The translations under genes and the position numbers were made by a program. Under the pieces are notes generated by a model. The model ran no database searches. It was given only the letters and a program-made list of their open reading frames with translations, and was not told the DNA's origin. Shown in pieces: positions 53,794-61,126 of a stretch of 64,000 nt of DNA. The stretch lies in IMG/VR virus record IMGVR_UViG_3300028733_000003, positions 1 to 64,000 of that record; one strand, 5' to 3'. Positions within the stretch are counted from its first letter, which is position 1. Each line of letters starts with the position of its first letter. Origin of the DNA: a virus.

Positions 53794-54352
53794 GACTAAT
53801 CCTTTCAATGATCAAATAGAAGCTTCACAGAGGAATTCCCTGATCAGTAGTTTGTTACCATACCTCAAAAACACGGCATAAACCCAGACCTCCCTGGTCT
53901 GGATAGGTTATCTGCCTTGGTTCTCAGGTAGTTATCCCTATTTCCTTGTGTAACTGTCCCAGTACTGAGGCAGTACAAAAAACAATAGAGGGGGCTTCGC
54001 CCCCTAATGGAAAAGGAAAGTAAGTGTTTATCTACAGGATATCGTTCCGCTACGCTACACTCATCCTTCCGATAAACAGAGGAGAGTAAGCCTCGTACAT
54101 GTCTCCATCTATCGATGTCGTCATTCACTCGGGTTTTAAGTACTCAAAATAAAACAAGCACCAATAAAAAAATACTTTCAGTATTTGTTTCATTGATTCT
54201 TGTTCTGAGAATGATTACTTTTCTTGAAATTGAAAATGATAAGAAACATCATAAACCAGAAAGTTAAGCTTTGTTCTTGCTTTAGGGTTTATGACATATG
54301 CAACTATCTGAGAAGGCATAACAGGTAAGGTTTCCCCTACCTGCTAGTTGGG
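53794..54352. other. Non-coding gap with hairpins and AT-rich block
   Basis: About 560 bases with no convincing gene. It contains a hairpin at 53884-53902 (CCAGACC stem), a GC hairpin at 53989-54005 (AGGGGGC stem) followed on the minus strand by TTTTTT as in an intrinsic terminator, and a nested inverted repeat at 54026-54078 (TGTTTATC, AGGAT and complements). An AT-rich block at 54130-54300 could hold promoters. The terminator with no gene before it suggests a short non-coding transcript on the minus strand. Confidence 0.5.
54322..54343 (-). terminator. Hairpin after 187-aa gene
   Basis: CAGGTA/TACCTG stem extended by weaker pairs, ten bases past the stop at 54353. Confidence 0.6.
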
Positions 54353-54916
54353 TTACAGTTCAGACAATCCACTATTCAAGATCCAAGCATCCTTCTCACG
54401 ATTGTAGAAGTGATTAGCCCACACCATGTCCACCTCGACGGGTGTACAAGCATGAGGTTGATCGAACTGCCGGATCTTCACACAGACATGAACACCATCC
54501 ATATCTGTCATGGGAGACTTGTTTCTCCTGAAGCTAATCGAGAAGTCCAAGCTGATATATCCCTGGAACTTCTTGATGGAGAGAATGTATGTGTTAACGC
54601 GGTTTATAGCCGTTTTGAGAGGACTTTCGAACTTGTCTGACAGAGTGTTGGTCAGATCCATATCAAGGCTGTAGATGACCTCATTCGTCCTCCTAGCTAT
54701 ATAGGCACAGACATTATCCATGATCTCACCCACATCAATCATGGCCTCTGCCAGGAGCTTGTTATCAGTGGGTATGGAGATGATGGGTTCATTACTCAGA
54801 TCCTTATCTTCCTTGGATGTTAAGTCCAAAAAAAATTTGATCATGACGTCGTTCTCTCTGAAGTGAGCTATGTTGCAGCTCATCTCCATCTTTCTCTTTA
54901 CTTCAATGTTACACAT
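54353..54916 (-). CDS. Hypothetical protein, 187 aa
   Basis: ATG 54916 with AAGGAA upstream. Mixed alpha/beta with a beta-rich middle (FQGYISLDFSISFRRNK); no domain recognised. In the unit of short genes beginning at 55723. Confidence 0.7.
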   Translation of the reverse strand: MCNIEVKRKMEMSCNIAHFRENDVMIKFFLDLTSKEDKDLSNEPIISIPTDNKLLAEAMIDVGEIMDNVCAYIARRTNEVIYSLDMDLTNTLSDKFESPLKTAINRVNTYILSIKKFQGYISLDFSISFRRNKSPMTDMDGVHVCVKIRQFDQPHACTPVEVDMVWANHFYNREKDAWILNSGLSEL

Positions 54917-54992
54917 CTTGAATTCCTTCTAATAGCATCCTTACTCTGAAGCACACTGGGGACAATGTGTTTTAGACTAAGTGCTAAACTGG

Positions 54993-55220
54993 TTAGACTG
55001 TTTCCAGTAGCTTTACCAGCTCAGCATTGCTGATGCCTTGAGTGATTTGAGAGTTGATCCTCACTTGCCACTCACTATCGAACACCTGCACAAATTCGTA
55101 CAGGCCCTTGGTGGTGTTCAGTATCACGCGGTTGGGATGCACTCCAACGGTCTTGATCACTGCTACCACACCGATTAGTGCTAGTGCCTTATACAAGCGC
55201 ACTTTCGTCTTGTTACTCAT
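54993..55220 (-). CDS. Small protein with N-terminal hydrophobic helix, 75 aa
   Basis: Residues 10-26 (LYKALALIGVVAVIKTV) could anchor in a membrane; the rest is a beta hairpin with a C-terminal helix (SNAELVKLLETV). Its C-terminal half resembles that of the 98-aa protein at 57185. Unknown function. Confidence 0.7.
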   Translation of the reverse strand: MSNKTKVRLYKALALIGVVAVIKTVGVHPNRVILNTTKGLYEFVQVFDSEWQVRINSQITQGISNAELVKLLETV

Positions 55221-55245
55221 GGTATTTCCTTCAGGTTAAATAAGG

Positions 55246-55270
55246 GGGAGGACGATTCCTGCCCCTTGGA
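55246..55270 (-). terminator. Hairpin with one mismatch
   Basis: AAGGGG-AGGA pairs with TCCT-CCCCTT around a CGAT loop (single G-G mismatch), about 25 bases past the stop at 55295. Confidence 0.5.
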
Positions 55271-55294
55271 CTTTTAGCGAGAATGTGGTCATGG

Positions 55295-55624
55295 CTACTT
55301 GGTCATGACCTCTGCGTCGAAGTAGAGCTGGATCTGCTTAGCAGACTCTTCATCAATCTTGAATTGTGTTCCGGTATCTGAGTCGTCATCAGGACTCATG
55401 ATGATGCGGCAGATGCCTTCACTATGAATGTACATGATCGTGCCACCACCAGTACGCTGAGTTCTTACAGCAATACGATTATGGCCAAATTCGATCTTGG
55501 TAACTTCACCAAGGTTGAGCTCCCGTACCACAATACCAATGCCGTCCAGCACGACATTGATATTATCAAACGAGACACGATGCCTCTCGAGAAGGCGAAT
55601 AACTGACAGTAAGTCTTCAGGCAT
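55295..55624 (-). CDS. Hypothetical protein, 109 aa
   Basis: Beta-rich small protein (NINVVLDGIGIVVRELNLGEV) with an acidic segment (SPDDDSDTGT). ATG 55624; ten bases after the stop of the small membrane protein. No family recognised. Confidence 0.65.
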   Translation of the reverse strand: MPEDLLSVIRLLERHRVSFDNINVVLDGIGIVVRELNLGEVTKIEFGHNRIAVRTQRTGGGTIMYIHSEGICRIIMSPDDDSDTGTQFKIDEESAKQIQLYFDAEVMTK

Positions 55625-55633
55625 GATACACTT

Positions 55634-55723
55634 TCAAATGGATAATAAGAACATCGCTACGATAGCGATGATGATGATAGTGGAACGGATAAAACCTTTG
55701 TTGTTGTACTCGATCACGAACAT
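55634..55723 (-). CDS. Small membrane peptide, 29 aa
   Basis: ATG 55723 to TGA 55634, with AAGGGG upstream. Reads MFVIEYNNKGFIRSTIIII and then AIVAMFLLSI: a short soluble start and a single, strongly hydrophobic span. Such mini-proteins in phages may act on host membrane enzymes or serve as holin-like or exclusion factors. No proof of expression. Confidence 0.6.
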   Translation of the reverse strand: MFVIEYNNKGFIRSTIIIIAIVAMFLLSI

Positions 55724-55782
55724 GGTGAAACCCCTTGTAATGGTGAACCGATTACTTGCGTAAAAGGATAAACCGGCATAAC

Positions 55783-55816
55783 CAGACTACAGAGGGCATC
55801 TGCCCTCTGTAGTCTG
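55783..55816 (-). terminator. Long hairpin after 166-aa gene
   Basis: 15-bp perfect stem (CAGACTACAGAGGGC), nine bases past the stop at 55825. Confidence 0.8.
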
Positions 55817-55824
55817 TGCTGCTA

Positions 55825-56325
55825 TTACTTCAGACGATACTTGTCCACCAACTCTTTATTCATGGTGTCGGTGGCTTCCCGCCATGCATCGGTCATCGGG
55901 TTCTTTTCCTTAAATACCCGGAGACACCGGGTCAGGGAGTAAACAGCTTGCATGAGCCTGATAGCCGGCTTGTTGAAGATGTCGAACCAAATGGCGTACA
56001 TCCGGCAGAACGTCAGGACAACCATTTCATCAACGGTAACTACGATACCGCCGTCTTCACTGACGCTGACCCGATATGGGCCTTTGGTGAGGCCCTGGAG
56101 CTTGAGGCGAAGTATTGCCTCAACAGCCGTCGGGTTCTCGATCAGTGCCTTGGCCATCTCGATCTTGCCGAGTCGCGCTTCAGCCACACCCTTATCCAGC
56201 CGACCTTCTTCGAGATCATCGGTCACTGATTGCTCGGCAACTTTGGACTCCAGCAGGGCTTTGGCCAGACAGGTCGAAGCAGCGACTGCGGCGGAAACTT
56301 CACGAGCGGAAATGGTGATCTGCAT
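55825..56325 (-). CDS. Hypothetical protein, 166 aa
   Basis: ATG 56325 after AGGAG, with longer in-frame starts lacking a site. Starts with MQITISAREVSAAVAAS, then helical and strand-rich sections (GPYRVSVSEDGGIVVTVDEM). No recognised domain. Last gene before a strong hairpin. Confidence 0.7.
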   Translation of the reverse strand: MQITISAREVSAAVAASTCLAKALLESKVAEQSVTDDLEEGRLDKGVAEARLGKIEMAKALIENPTAVEAILRLKLQGLTKGPYRVSVSEDGGIVVTVDEMVVLTFCRMYAIWFDIFNKPAIRLMQAVYSLTRCLRVFKEKNPMTDAWREATDTMNKELVDKYRLK

Positions 56326-56405
56326 GATAATTCTCCTGTTCATGCGGTTTAGGATAGGAGACATTCCTATCCAGAAAGTGAAACTGTTAACCACAGTCTC
56401 TGAGG

Positions 56406-56437
56406 TTTTAAGAGCGCTAGTAATAGCGCTCTTAAAA
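56406..56437 (-). terminator. Hairpin with symmetrical A/T flanks
   Basis: 14-bp stem TTTTAAGAGCGCTA around GTAA; T-runs on both strands make it usable in either direction. It follows the gene ending at 56466. Confidence 0.85.
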
Positions 56438-56465
56438 ATGGGGACTAAGCCCCATTGTGTATTAC

Positions 56466-57056
56466 TTACTTGCCGGCGATGTACTGAATCGCCTTGGCAA
56501 GCTCGACCTCCCTGCCCGAAGAGATGTTGAAGTACTCAGCCGCATTTCGCGACTGATGCATGATGCCACCATGCTCGGCGTACATGGTACAGAAAATCTC
56601 ACTCCATGCTTCCACCCAGCGTTGCCGTCCGGAACCGGCACCGCATTCACACGGGTGAGCCATGAAAGCGGCCTTCATGCATTCATTGCCCAGGATCTCG
56701 TAGATACATGACGACAGCTCTTTCTTGTACTTTACCGGAGAGAAGTACAGTGCCTCGGCGGTCTTGCGATCCAGACCGCACTCCATCAGGTCGGCAATCT
56801 TGCCCTCACGGGCAATACCCTTGGTCCTGGGAGTGGTGCCAACCAGAACCATTGTGCCCACATAGGCCTTACCCATCGTGGCCACCCACTTGGCGACCCA
56901 ATCACCGGCAAGCTGCACGCCGTCAATTTCACGGCGATAGCAATCATCATTGCCGGGCATGTGCCCGACCACACCGGCCCTGTAGGCCGCGATGTCATCG
57001 AGTTCTTTGGCAGTACGGGCTTCAATACCAAAATCGATTTCACAGATAGTGCTCAC
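56466..57056 (-). CDS. Hypothetical protein, 196 aa, GTG start
   Basis: GTG at 57056, eight bases after AGGAG; no good ATG is available at this position. Starts VSTICEIDFGIEARTAKELD. Contains several Cys (CMKAAFMAHPCECGAG) but not in a clear zinc pattern. Helical, with a C-terminal REVELAKAIQYIAGK. No recognised family. Confidence 0.65.
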   Translation of the reverse strand: MSTICEIDFGIEARTAKELDDIAAYRAGVVGHMPGNDDCYRREIDGVQLAGDWVAKWVATMGKAYVGTMVLVGTTPRTKGIAREGKIADLMECGLDRKTAEALYFSPVKYKKELSSCIYEILGNECMKAAFMAHPCECGAGSGRQRWVEAWSEIFCTMYAEHGGIMHQSRNAAEYFNISSGREVELAKAIQYIAGK

Positions 57057-57108
57057 GATTTTTCTCCTGTTCGTGATATTGCAGATGACTTCACTGTCAT
57101 CTAAAAAT

Positions 57109-57129
57109 GAGCCTGATAACCCCAGGCTC
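57109..57129 (-). terminator. Rho-independent terminator
   Basis: 7-bp stem GAGCCTG/CAGGCTC followed on the minus strand by ATTTTTAG. The second of two hairpins after the 98-aa gene. Confidence 0.75.
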
Positions 57130-57156
57130 CCAAGGTACAAAGCACCACTTCGACGA

Positions 57157-57183
57157 ATGGGCTTTGTCTGTATCAAAGCCCAT
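57157..57183 (-). terminator. Hairpin just past 98-aa gene
   Basis: 10-bp stem ATGGGCTTTG/CAAAGCCCAT; with the following terminator it forms a tandem stop behind the gene ending at 57185. Confidence 0.75.
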
Positions 57184-57184
57184 C

Positions 57185-57481
57185 CTAGTCCCCTATAAAC
57201 AAGTTGACTTCCTTATTTCCTGCCGAGCACCCGGCAACAGTGATCAGTGACTTGACCAGTTTGATGGTATCGCGATCCATTGAAATACCAAGCCCTTTGG
57301 AGTTCTGGTTGAAATACCATTCTCCTGTAAACCTGTCACGGTTCACGCTCAGATACGTTCCTCCTTGAAGATAGATTGCCACGTGGTCGTCTCCGGCCAC
57401 TCGTATTCCCAGGATGTCTTTACCTGGGACATAGTTCCCCGCGACCTCACGGGCTATCGCAAAAGCGGTCTCTTTCAACAT
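57185..57481 (-). CDS. Small hypothetical protein, 98 aa
   Basis: Beta-hairpin-rich centre (DDHVAIYLQGGTYLSVNRD, then GEWYF) and a C-terminal helix with DTIKLVKSLITVAGC. Similar in layout to the 75-aa protein at 54993 and the 121-aa proteins at 57675 and 58605, hinting at a family of small early proteins. ATG 57481 follows GGAGGGATC. Confidence 0.65.
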   Translation of the reverse strand: MLKETAFAIAREVAGNYVPGKDILGIRVAGDDHVAIYLQGGTYLSVNRDRFTGEWYFNQNSKGLGISMDRDTIKLVKSLITVAGCSAGNKEVNLFIGD

Positions 57482-57527
57482 GATCCCTCCGAAGAGTTAG
57501 AATGGTAATGCTGGAATTCGTATTCAT
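57447..57527 (-). CDS. Possible leader peptide, 26 aa
   Basis: ATG 57527 with a strong CGGAGAAAAACC site; runs into the start of the 98-aa gene in another frame and ends within it at 57447. It may couple translation of the downstream gene or be a chance short frame. Confidence 0.35.
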   Translation of the reverse strand: MNTNSSITILTLRRDHVERDRFCDSP

Positions 57528-57589
57528 GGTTTTTCTCCGTTCCATGAGGTTAATTAACGACCACCCTTTTAGATGATCCGCGAATTGGT

Positions 57590-57663
57590 TTACATGGGAG
57601 TTCCGAAGTATTGTGATCTGCTATTTGTGTTAGCGTATCTCTCTAGGTGGAACCCCCATGTAA
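57590..57663 (-). other. Long imperfect inverted repeat in a gap
   Basis: TTACATGGGAGTTCC (57590-57604) pairs with GGAACCCCCATGTAA (57649-57663) with one or two mismatches, enclosing 44 bases. It sits between two genes and may fold into a structured leader or operator. No known family. Confidence 0.4.
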
Positions 57664-57674
57664 CTGAGGCAGTT

Positions 57675-58040
57675 CTATTCTGCCTCATGCTGGCAAGCCA
57701 GCAGTGTTTCAGTTCGAGAGATGAAGTCTTCCAGACCTTCTTTCTCAAACTGGTAGGTAAATATCCCATCTTCCCACTTCGCGTGGAAGGCATCACTGCC
57801 ATCGACGGCAATTGCGATAGTAGCTATGTAGTAGTTGCGACCTTGGTCGTCACTATCATCCATAACGCTAACGGTCCTGACAGTAGCAACCTTGCTGCCA
57901 TCAATATATACGACATCATCCTCCCCGGTGTTCAGAGAGTTAATGATGGACGATGCCTTGGTGTTGAAGAGGTGCTTGACGACTTCTTCTGCAACGACGC
58001 AGATCTCAAACGTGGAAGTGCCAGTGAGTTGCTTTGACAT
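57675..58040 (-). CDS. Small hypothetical protein, 121 aa
   Basis: ATG 58040 after GGAG. Acidic protein with alternating strands (KVATVRTVSVMDDSDDQGRN, then YYIATIAIAVDG) and a C-terminal helix. The stop at 57675 lies inside a TGAGGCAG hairpin (57665-57687) that may act as terminator. Confidence 0.65.
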   Translation of the reverse strand: MSKQLTGTSTFEICVVAEEVVKHLFNTKASSIINSLNTGEDDVVYIDGSKVATVRTVSVMDDSDDQGRNYYIATIAIAVDGSDAFHAKWEDGIFTYQFEKEGLEDFISRTETLLACQHEAE

Positions 58041-58057
58041 GAGTGTCTCCAAACGAG

Positions 58058-58201
58058 TTAATGGCCTAGCATACGACGCCGAAGAGCAGCCGCTATTTCA
58101 GCAGCCACCCTCAGGTCGGTATCTTGAGTGTTGGGTGCCGCAAAGTGCGGCAGTTGTCCACCGGCAGACCGATGGACTTGAGCGGTAAAGCTTTTGTCCA
58201 T
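58058..58201 (-). CDS. Small protein, 47 aa
   Basis: ATG 58201 with AAGGAG at ideal spacing; stop TAA 58058. Reads MDKSFTAQVHRSAGGQLPHF, with a C-terminal helix DLRVAAEIAAALRRRMLGH. The strong ribosome site and conserved-looking helix make it a real small gene. Confidence 0.7.
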   Translation of the reverse strand: MDKSFTAQVHRSAGGQLPHFAAPNTQDTDLRVAAEIAAALRRRMLGH

Positions 58202-58227
58202 GGTAGGCTCCTTGGTGGACAGCTTGA

Positions 58228-58482
58228 TTAGTAAGGCTTGTAAGCCTCAGGGCGAGCACTACGATCGGCTCTGTTGGCAGCATCCATCTTAGCAGATGCT
58301 GCATCCTTAGCCGCGCATTCGGCGGCAATGTGGCCTGTATAGCAGCCGGTGATGTGCGAGGTGAACTCCTGCTGTGCAGCCACAATAGCTTTCTCAGTAG
58401 GGCTAGTGACATACTCGCCGGCAAACAGCAGTCCAGTATAAATAGCCAGAGCGATAATGATGCCGCCGATGATCTTAAACAT
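58228..58482 (-). CDS. Membrane-anchored small protein, 84 aa
   Basis: ATG 58482 with AAGGAG. N-terminal membrane span (MFKIIGGIIIALAIYTGLLF), then a polar, Ala-rich tail with cysteines (CYTGHIAAECAAKDAASAK). Could be a spanin-like or exclusion factor, but there is no lipobox. Coupled to the 47-aa gene. Confidence 0.7.
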   Translation of the reverse strand: MFKIIGGIIIALAIYTGLLFAGEYVTSPTEKAIVAAQQEFTSHITGCYTGHIAAECAAKDAASAKMDAANRADRSARPEAYKPY

Positions 58483-58538
58483 TTTAGTCTCCTTGACTAA
58501 GTTGATAGATTGAATTCGATAACCTCGAACTCATGGGT

Positions 58539-58568
58539 ACAAAGCTTACTCTTGCGAATAAGCTTTGT
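58539..58568 (-). terminator. Hairpin after 121-aa gene
   Basis: 10-bp stem ACAAAGCTTA/TAAGCTTTGT with a 10-base loop, about 37 bases past the stop at 58605. Confidence 0.6.
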
Positions 58569-58604
58569 CAAGCAGTCCGAAGACTGCTGGATTTAGAGGC
58601 TCTC

Positions 58605-58970
58605 TTACAAGAACCTCTTGAAGAACTCGATGACTTCAGGGATGTTGTCATCGAATGTGTAAGTAATGCTGCCCGGTTGCTTACTCACAAGTAGGTATGT
58701 GGTGTTGACAGGATGACGAATCTCCATCCTGGTGATGGTGATGTCGTGGCGCCACCCGTCGTCAGCTTCGAACTGATGAATTTCCTTATCATACGCCGTA
58801 AACCACATTGCATCCGCACGGGTGTCGTCGTAGAACCCATCATAAACTCCTTCCTTAAACTTACTAAGGAAGCGATCTATTGCCACATCACCGAGCTTAC
58901 ATACTTCCCTTAAAAAATCAGGGATGACATCCATTGTCCCGTTGTTGACGCGGGTGATTTGTTTGATCAT
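58605..58970 (-). CDS. Small hypothetical protein, 121 aa
   Basis: ATG 58970 after GGAG. Starts MIKQITRVNNGTMDVIPDFL, with later strands (DITITRMEIRHPVNTTYLLV) and a C-terminal helix (IPEVIEFFKRFL). Similar in order to the 98-aa protein at 57185; function unknown. Confidence 0.65.
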   Translation of the reverse strand: MIKQITRVNNGTMDVIPDFLREVCKLGDVAIDRFLSKFKEGVYDGFYDDTRADAMWFTAYDKEIHQFEADDGWRHDITITRMEIRHPVNTTYLLVSKQPGSITYTFDDNIPEVIEFFKRFL

Positions 58971-59104
58971 GATTTTCTCCATTAAATGTTAGTAGAAGAT
59001 GAGGAATAGGATTGATTTCTATTCCAACTCACGCTAGGAATATGTAACTGAAAATATCTATAACACAGCTTTTAAGACCAAAAAAGAAAAGAATATAGAA
59101 GGGC

Positions 59105-59148
59105 ATATAGCCTACCAGGGATGCGAAAGCATCCCTGGTAGGCTATAT
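59105..59148 (-). terminator. 20-bp GNRA-loop hairpin after helicase gene
   Basis: Perfect 20-bp stem (ATATAGCCTACCAGGGATGC) with a GAAA tetraloop, immediately after the helicase stop. Among the longest perfect stems in the window. Confidence 0.8.
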
Positions 59149-60680
59149 TAGACCACTCTTGGTAATACATCCGTGTAGAATGAAGCAGAACGTGACTTGA
59201 GTAATTCAGACTTTGCAAAGTGATAATCCATCTGTTTCGGAATATCCTTACACGCCATGTAATAGAACCTAGGCGTAGTGCCATCGCTCATCTCACGAGT
59301 ACGGCCGAATGCTTGCAGATTGGACTTAGGGCTTCTCACACCCGTCGTCATGATTGTACAGAACAGTTTCTTAATGTCATGACCAGTCCCAGAGGACAGA
59401 ATCGTTGACACCCGGATATCTGGCTCTAGCAAATTCTCATAAGGATCGTCATCCACATACCTACGGATATCCAGGTCAGGATGCTGCTCCCTCAAAAACT
59501 TAGTCAAGCGAGTAGCGAAGTCAATCGTTGCCACAAGGATAAGCAACCTGAAACCAGGCTGTCTGTCCTTATGTCGCACAAACCCAATGTTCACCACATC
59601 ATCAATTAAACGCATGTAGTTATTCAGAGTGGGGATGTGCTTGGCAATCGACTTCTCAAATGCCGTATGGGAATACGTTGTTGATCCATATTCAGTAGTG
59701 CGGATCTTCTGTGGCGTATAGAGATTCCACAACACAGCAGTTGTTGCCACATACTTGACATACTCCCCACCACCAAACCGGTTCTTCTTCGGAAACACAA
59801 TAGAGTACATGCGTTCCATGAACTGATCATCATCAATGAGCGTGGCAGATAGCGCATAGCTTCTGCCAGTATGCATGTACGAATACATGCAGTAGTTCAA
59901 GTGGAAGTCCAAGTGAACTTCATCATTGATGATAAGACCAATACCAAGCGTGGGATAGATCTCTTGTGGGTGAGTGTGTCCGAGGTTCACGAATAGCTCA
60001 GGATTACCCTCAAATGCCTTCAGATAAGCCTGCAGAGTCTTGTTGCTAAAGATGAGGATCTTTGCTTTTAGTTTCTTCTTTCTAGCAAGATCAAGCACCT
60101 TCTCAAGAGCTTCACCACCCTTGATCACCATTACGTCTTTGCGCTTGAGCTTTAGGGTATCAAGACATGCTTGAGCCCACTGGCTAGTGAATTGAGCGCG
60201 GACCACAATACCTGTGCGCCGCCCCACTTGGGCAGCACTGTATAATGCCGAGACTGTCTTTCCTTTCCCTGTCTGGATGCCTACGAGTTGGTTTGTCTCG
60301 CTTGGATCATTCAGGAACCCAGGTATTTCTATCTGGTGAGGACGAAGCACCCACTCAGGTCTGACTTCTAGCTTCACCTCCACACCCAGGTTAGGCTCAT
60401 GAGCTGTGATGGTGTATGAATCCTCATCAAGGAAACTCCCCTTGATCATCTCCAGAAAACCAGGCAACTGGTTTATATGGAAGCGAAAAACGTTTGATCG
60501 ACCCTCTCTGGTTGAGTAGACGGCTGCAATTGTTCTGAAACTCTCCCCACGTTTACGGGAGAATTGATACTGAATAAACTGGCTACCAAACCTCCTGATA
60601 ATGTCTCGTCCGAGACCGGTCAGCACAGTGACCTTAAAGTTGTGGGAGAATGTTTCAATTTCAAAATGCTTCTCAGCCAT
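59148..60680 (-). CDS. SF2 helicase (UvsW-like)
   Basis: 510 aa. Motif I GIQTGKGKT (134-142), motif II DEVH (253-256), motif III SAT (278-280), and motif VI QAFGRTRE (456-463). N-terminal 110 residues form a beta-rich domain like the DNA-binding domain of T4 UvsW. ATG at 60680. It should unwind branched DNA during phage replication and recombination. Lies next to the RNA polymerase piece (minus strand, 60 bp away). Confidence 0.92.
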   Translation of the reverse strand: MAEKHFEIETFSHNFKVTVLTGLGRDIIRRFGSQFIQYQFSRKRGESFRTIAAVYSTREGRSNVFRFHINQLPGFLEMIKGSFLDEDSYTITAHEPNLGVEVKLEVRPEWVLRPHQIEIPGFLNDPSETNQLVGIQTGKGKTVSALYSAAQVGRRTGIVVRAQFTSQWAQACLDTLKLKRKDVMVIKGGEALEKVLDLARKKKLKAKILIFSNKTLQAYLKAFEGNPELFVNLGHTHPQEIYPTLGIGLIINDEVHLDFHLNYCMYSYMHTGRSYALSATLIDDDQFMERMYSIVFPKKNRFGGGEYVKYVATTAVLWNLYTPQKIRTTEYGSTTYSHTAFEKSIAKHIPTLNNYMRLIDDVVNIGFVRHKDRQPGFRLLILVATIDFATRLTKFLREQHPDLDIRRYVDDDPYENLLEPDIRVSTILSSGTGHDIKKLFCTIMTTGVRSPKSNLQAFGRTREMSDGTTPRFYYMACKDIPKQMDYHFAKSELLKSRSASFYTDVLPRVV

Positions 60681-60705
60681 CTTGTTACCACCAAAGAAAA
60701 ATAAG

Positions 60706-60732
60706 GAGGATAGGGAATAAACCCCTATCCTC
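60706..60732 (-). terminator. Rho-independent terminator after beta-prime gene
   Basis: 10-bp stem GAGGATAGGG/CCCTATCCTC with T-rich sequence downstream on the minus strand (CTTATTTTTC). Confidence 0.8.
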
Positions 60733-60739
60733 TCTGTGA

Positions 60740-61126
60740 CTACTGATGCAGATTGTAAATCACTTCTCTTGGCATCAGCAATGCATCGTAAGGGTGATCG
60801 GGTCGATCAGTCACCAGATATGTCTGCGGTGACAAAATTACCTCACGATGCTGTTGGAACGCAAAGCTGGCAGACAGACTGCGCATGGCCATGATACGAC
60901 GCATCACACCAAACCCCCGTTTACCATCCGGCTTGGGTAGTGCATAATTGTTGTCTTCAGCAGACACAATCATCACACCATACAGAATGGCTTCGAGGAT
61001 GGACAGATGGATGTCGAGCTTCTCATTGACCAGATCATGGAAGTCACGCAAAAGCATCGTCGGAGACGTGAACTTGTCACGCTTCTTCAATTCAGTTACG
61101 CGAGACTCGATCATCGCGGCAATATC
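60740..61126 (-). CDS. RNA polymerase beta-prime-like subunit, exon 2 (C-terminus)
   Basis: After the intron the frame reads DIAAMIESRVTELKKRD and ends at 60740. In the proposed junction the last codon of exon 1 is ACT and the intron ends in TAG, giving FVET|DIAAMIESRV. The piece is helical, with SILEAILYGVMIVSA and a C-terminal hydrophobic section, as in beta-prime C-termini. Without splicing the protein would lack about 128 residues. Confidence 0.75.
   Translation of the reverse strand, partial: DIAAMIESRVTELKKRDKFTSPTMLLRDFHDLVNEKLDIHLSILEAILYGVMIVSAEDNNYALPKPDGKRGFGVMRRIMAMRSLSASFAFQQHREVILSPQTYLVTDRPDHPYDALLMPREVIYNLHQ

Noticed and set aside
53865-54128. 87-aa minus-strand open frame in the gap near 54 kb
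   Set aside because: No Shine-Dalgarno site, contains the terminator and inverted repeats, and has an atypical Arg/Ser/Tyr/Cys-rich composition unlike neighbouring genes.
42408-60680. Toxin-antitoxin pairs among adjacent small genes
   Set aside because: No recognised toxin or antitoxin motif was found in any pair; coupling alone is common throughout this genome.
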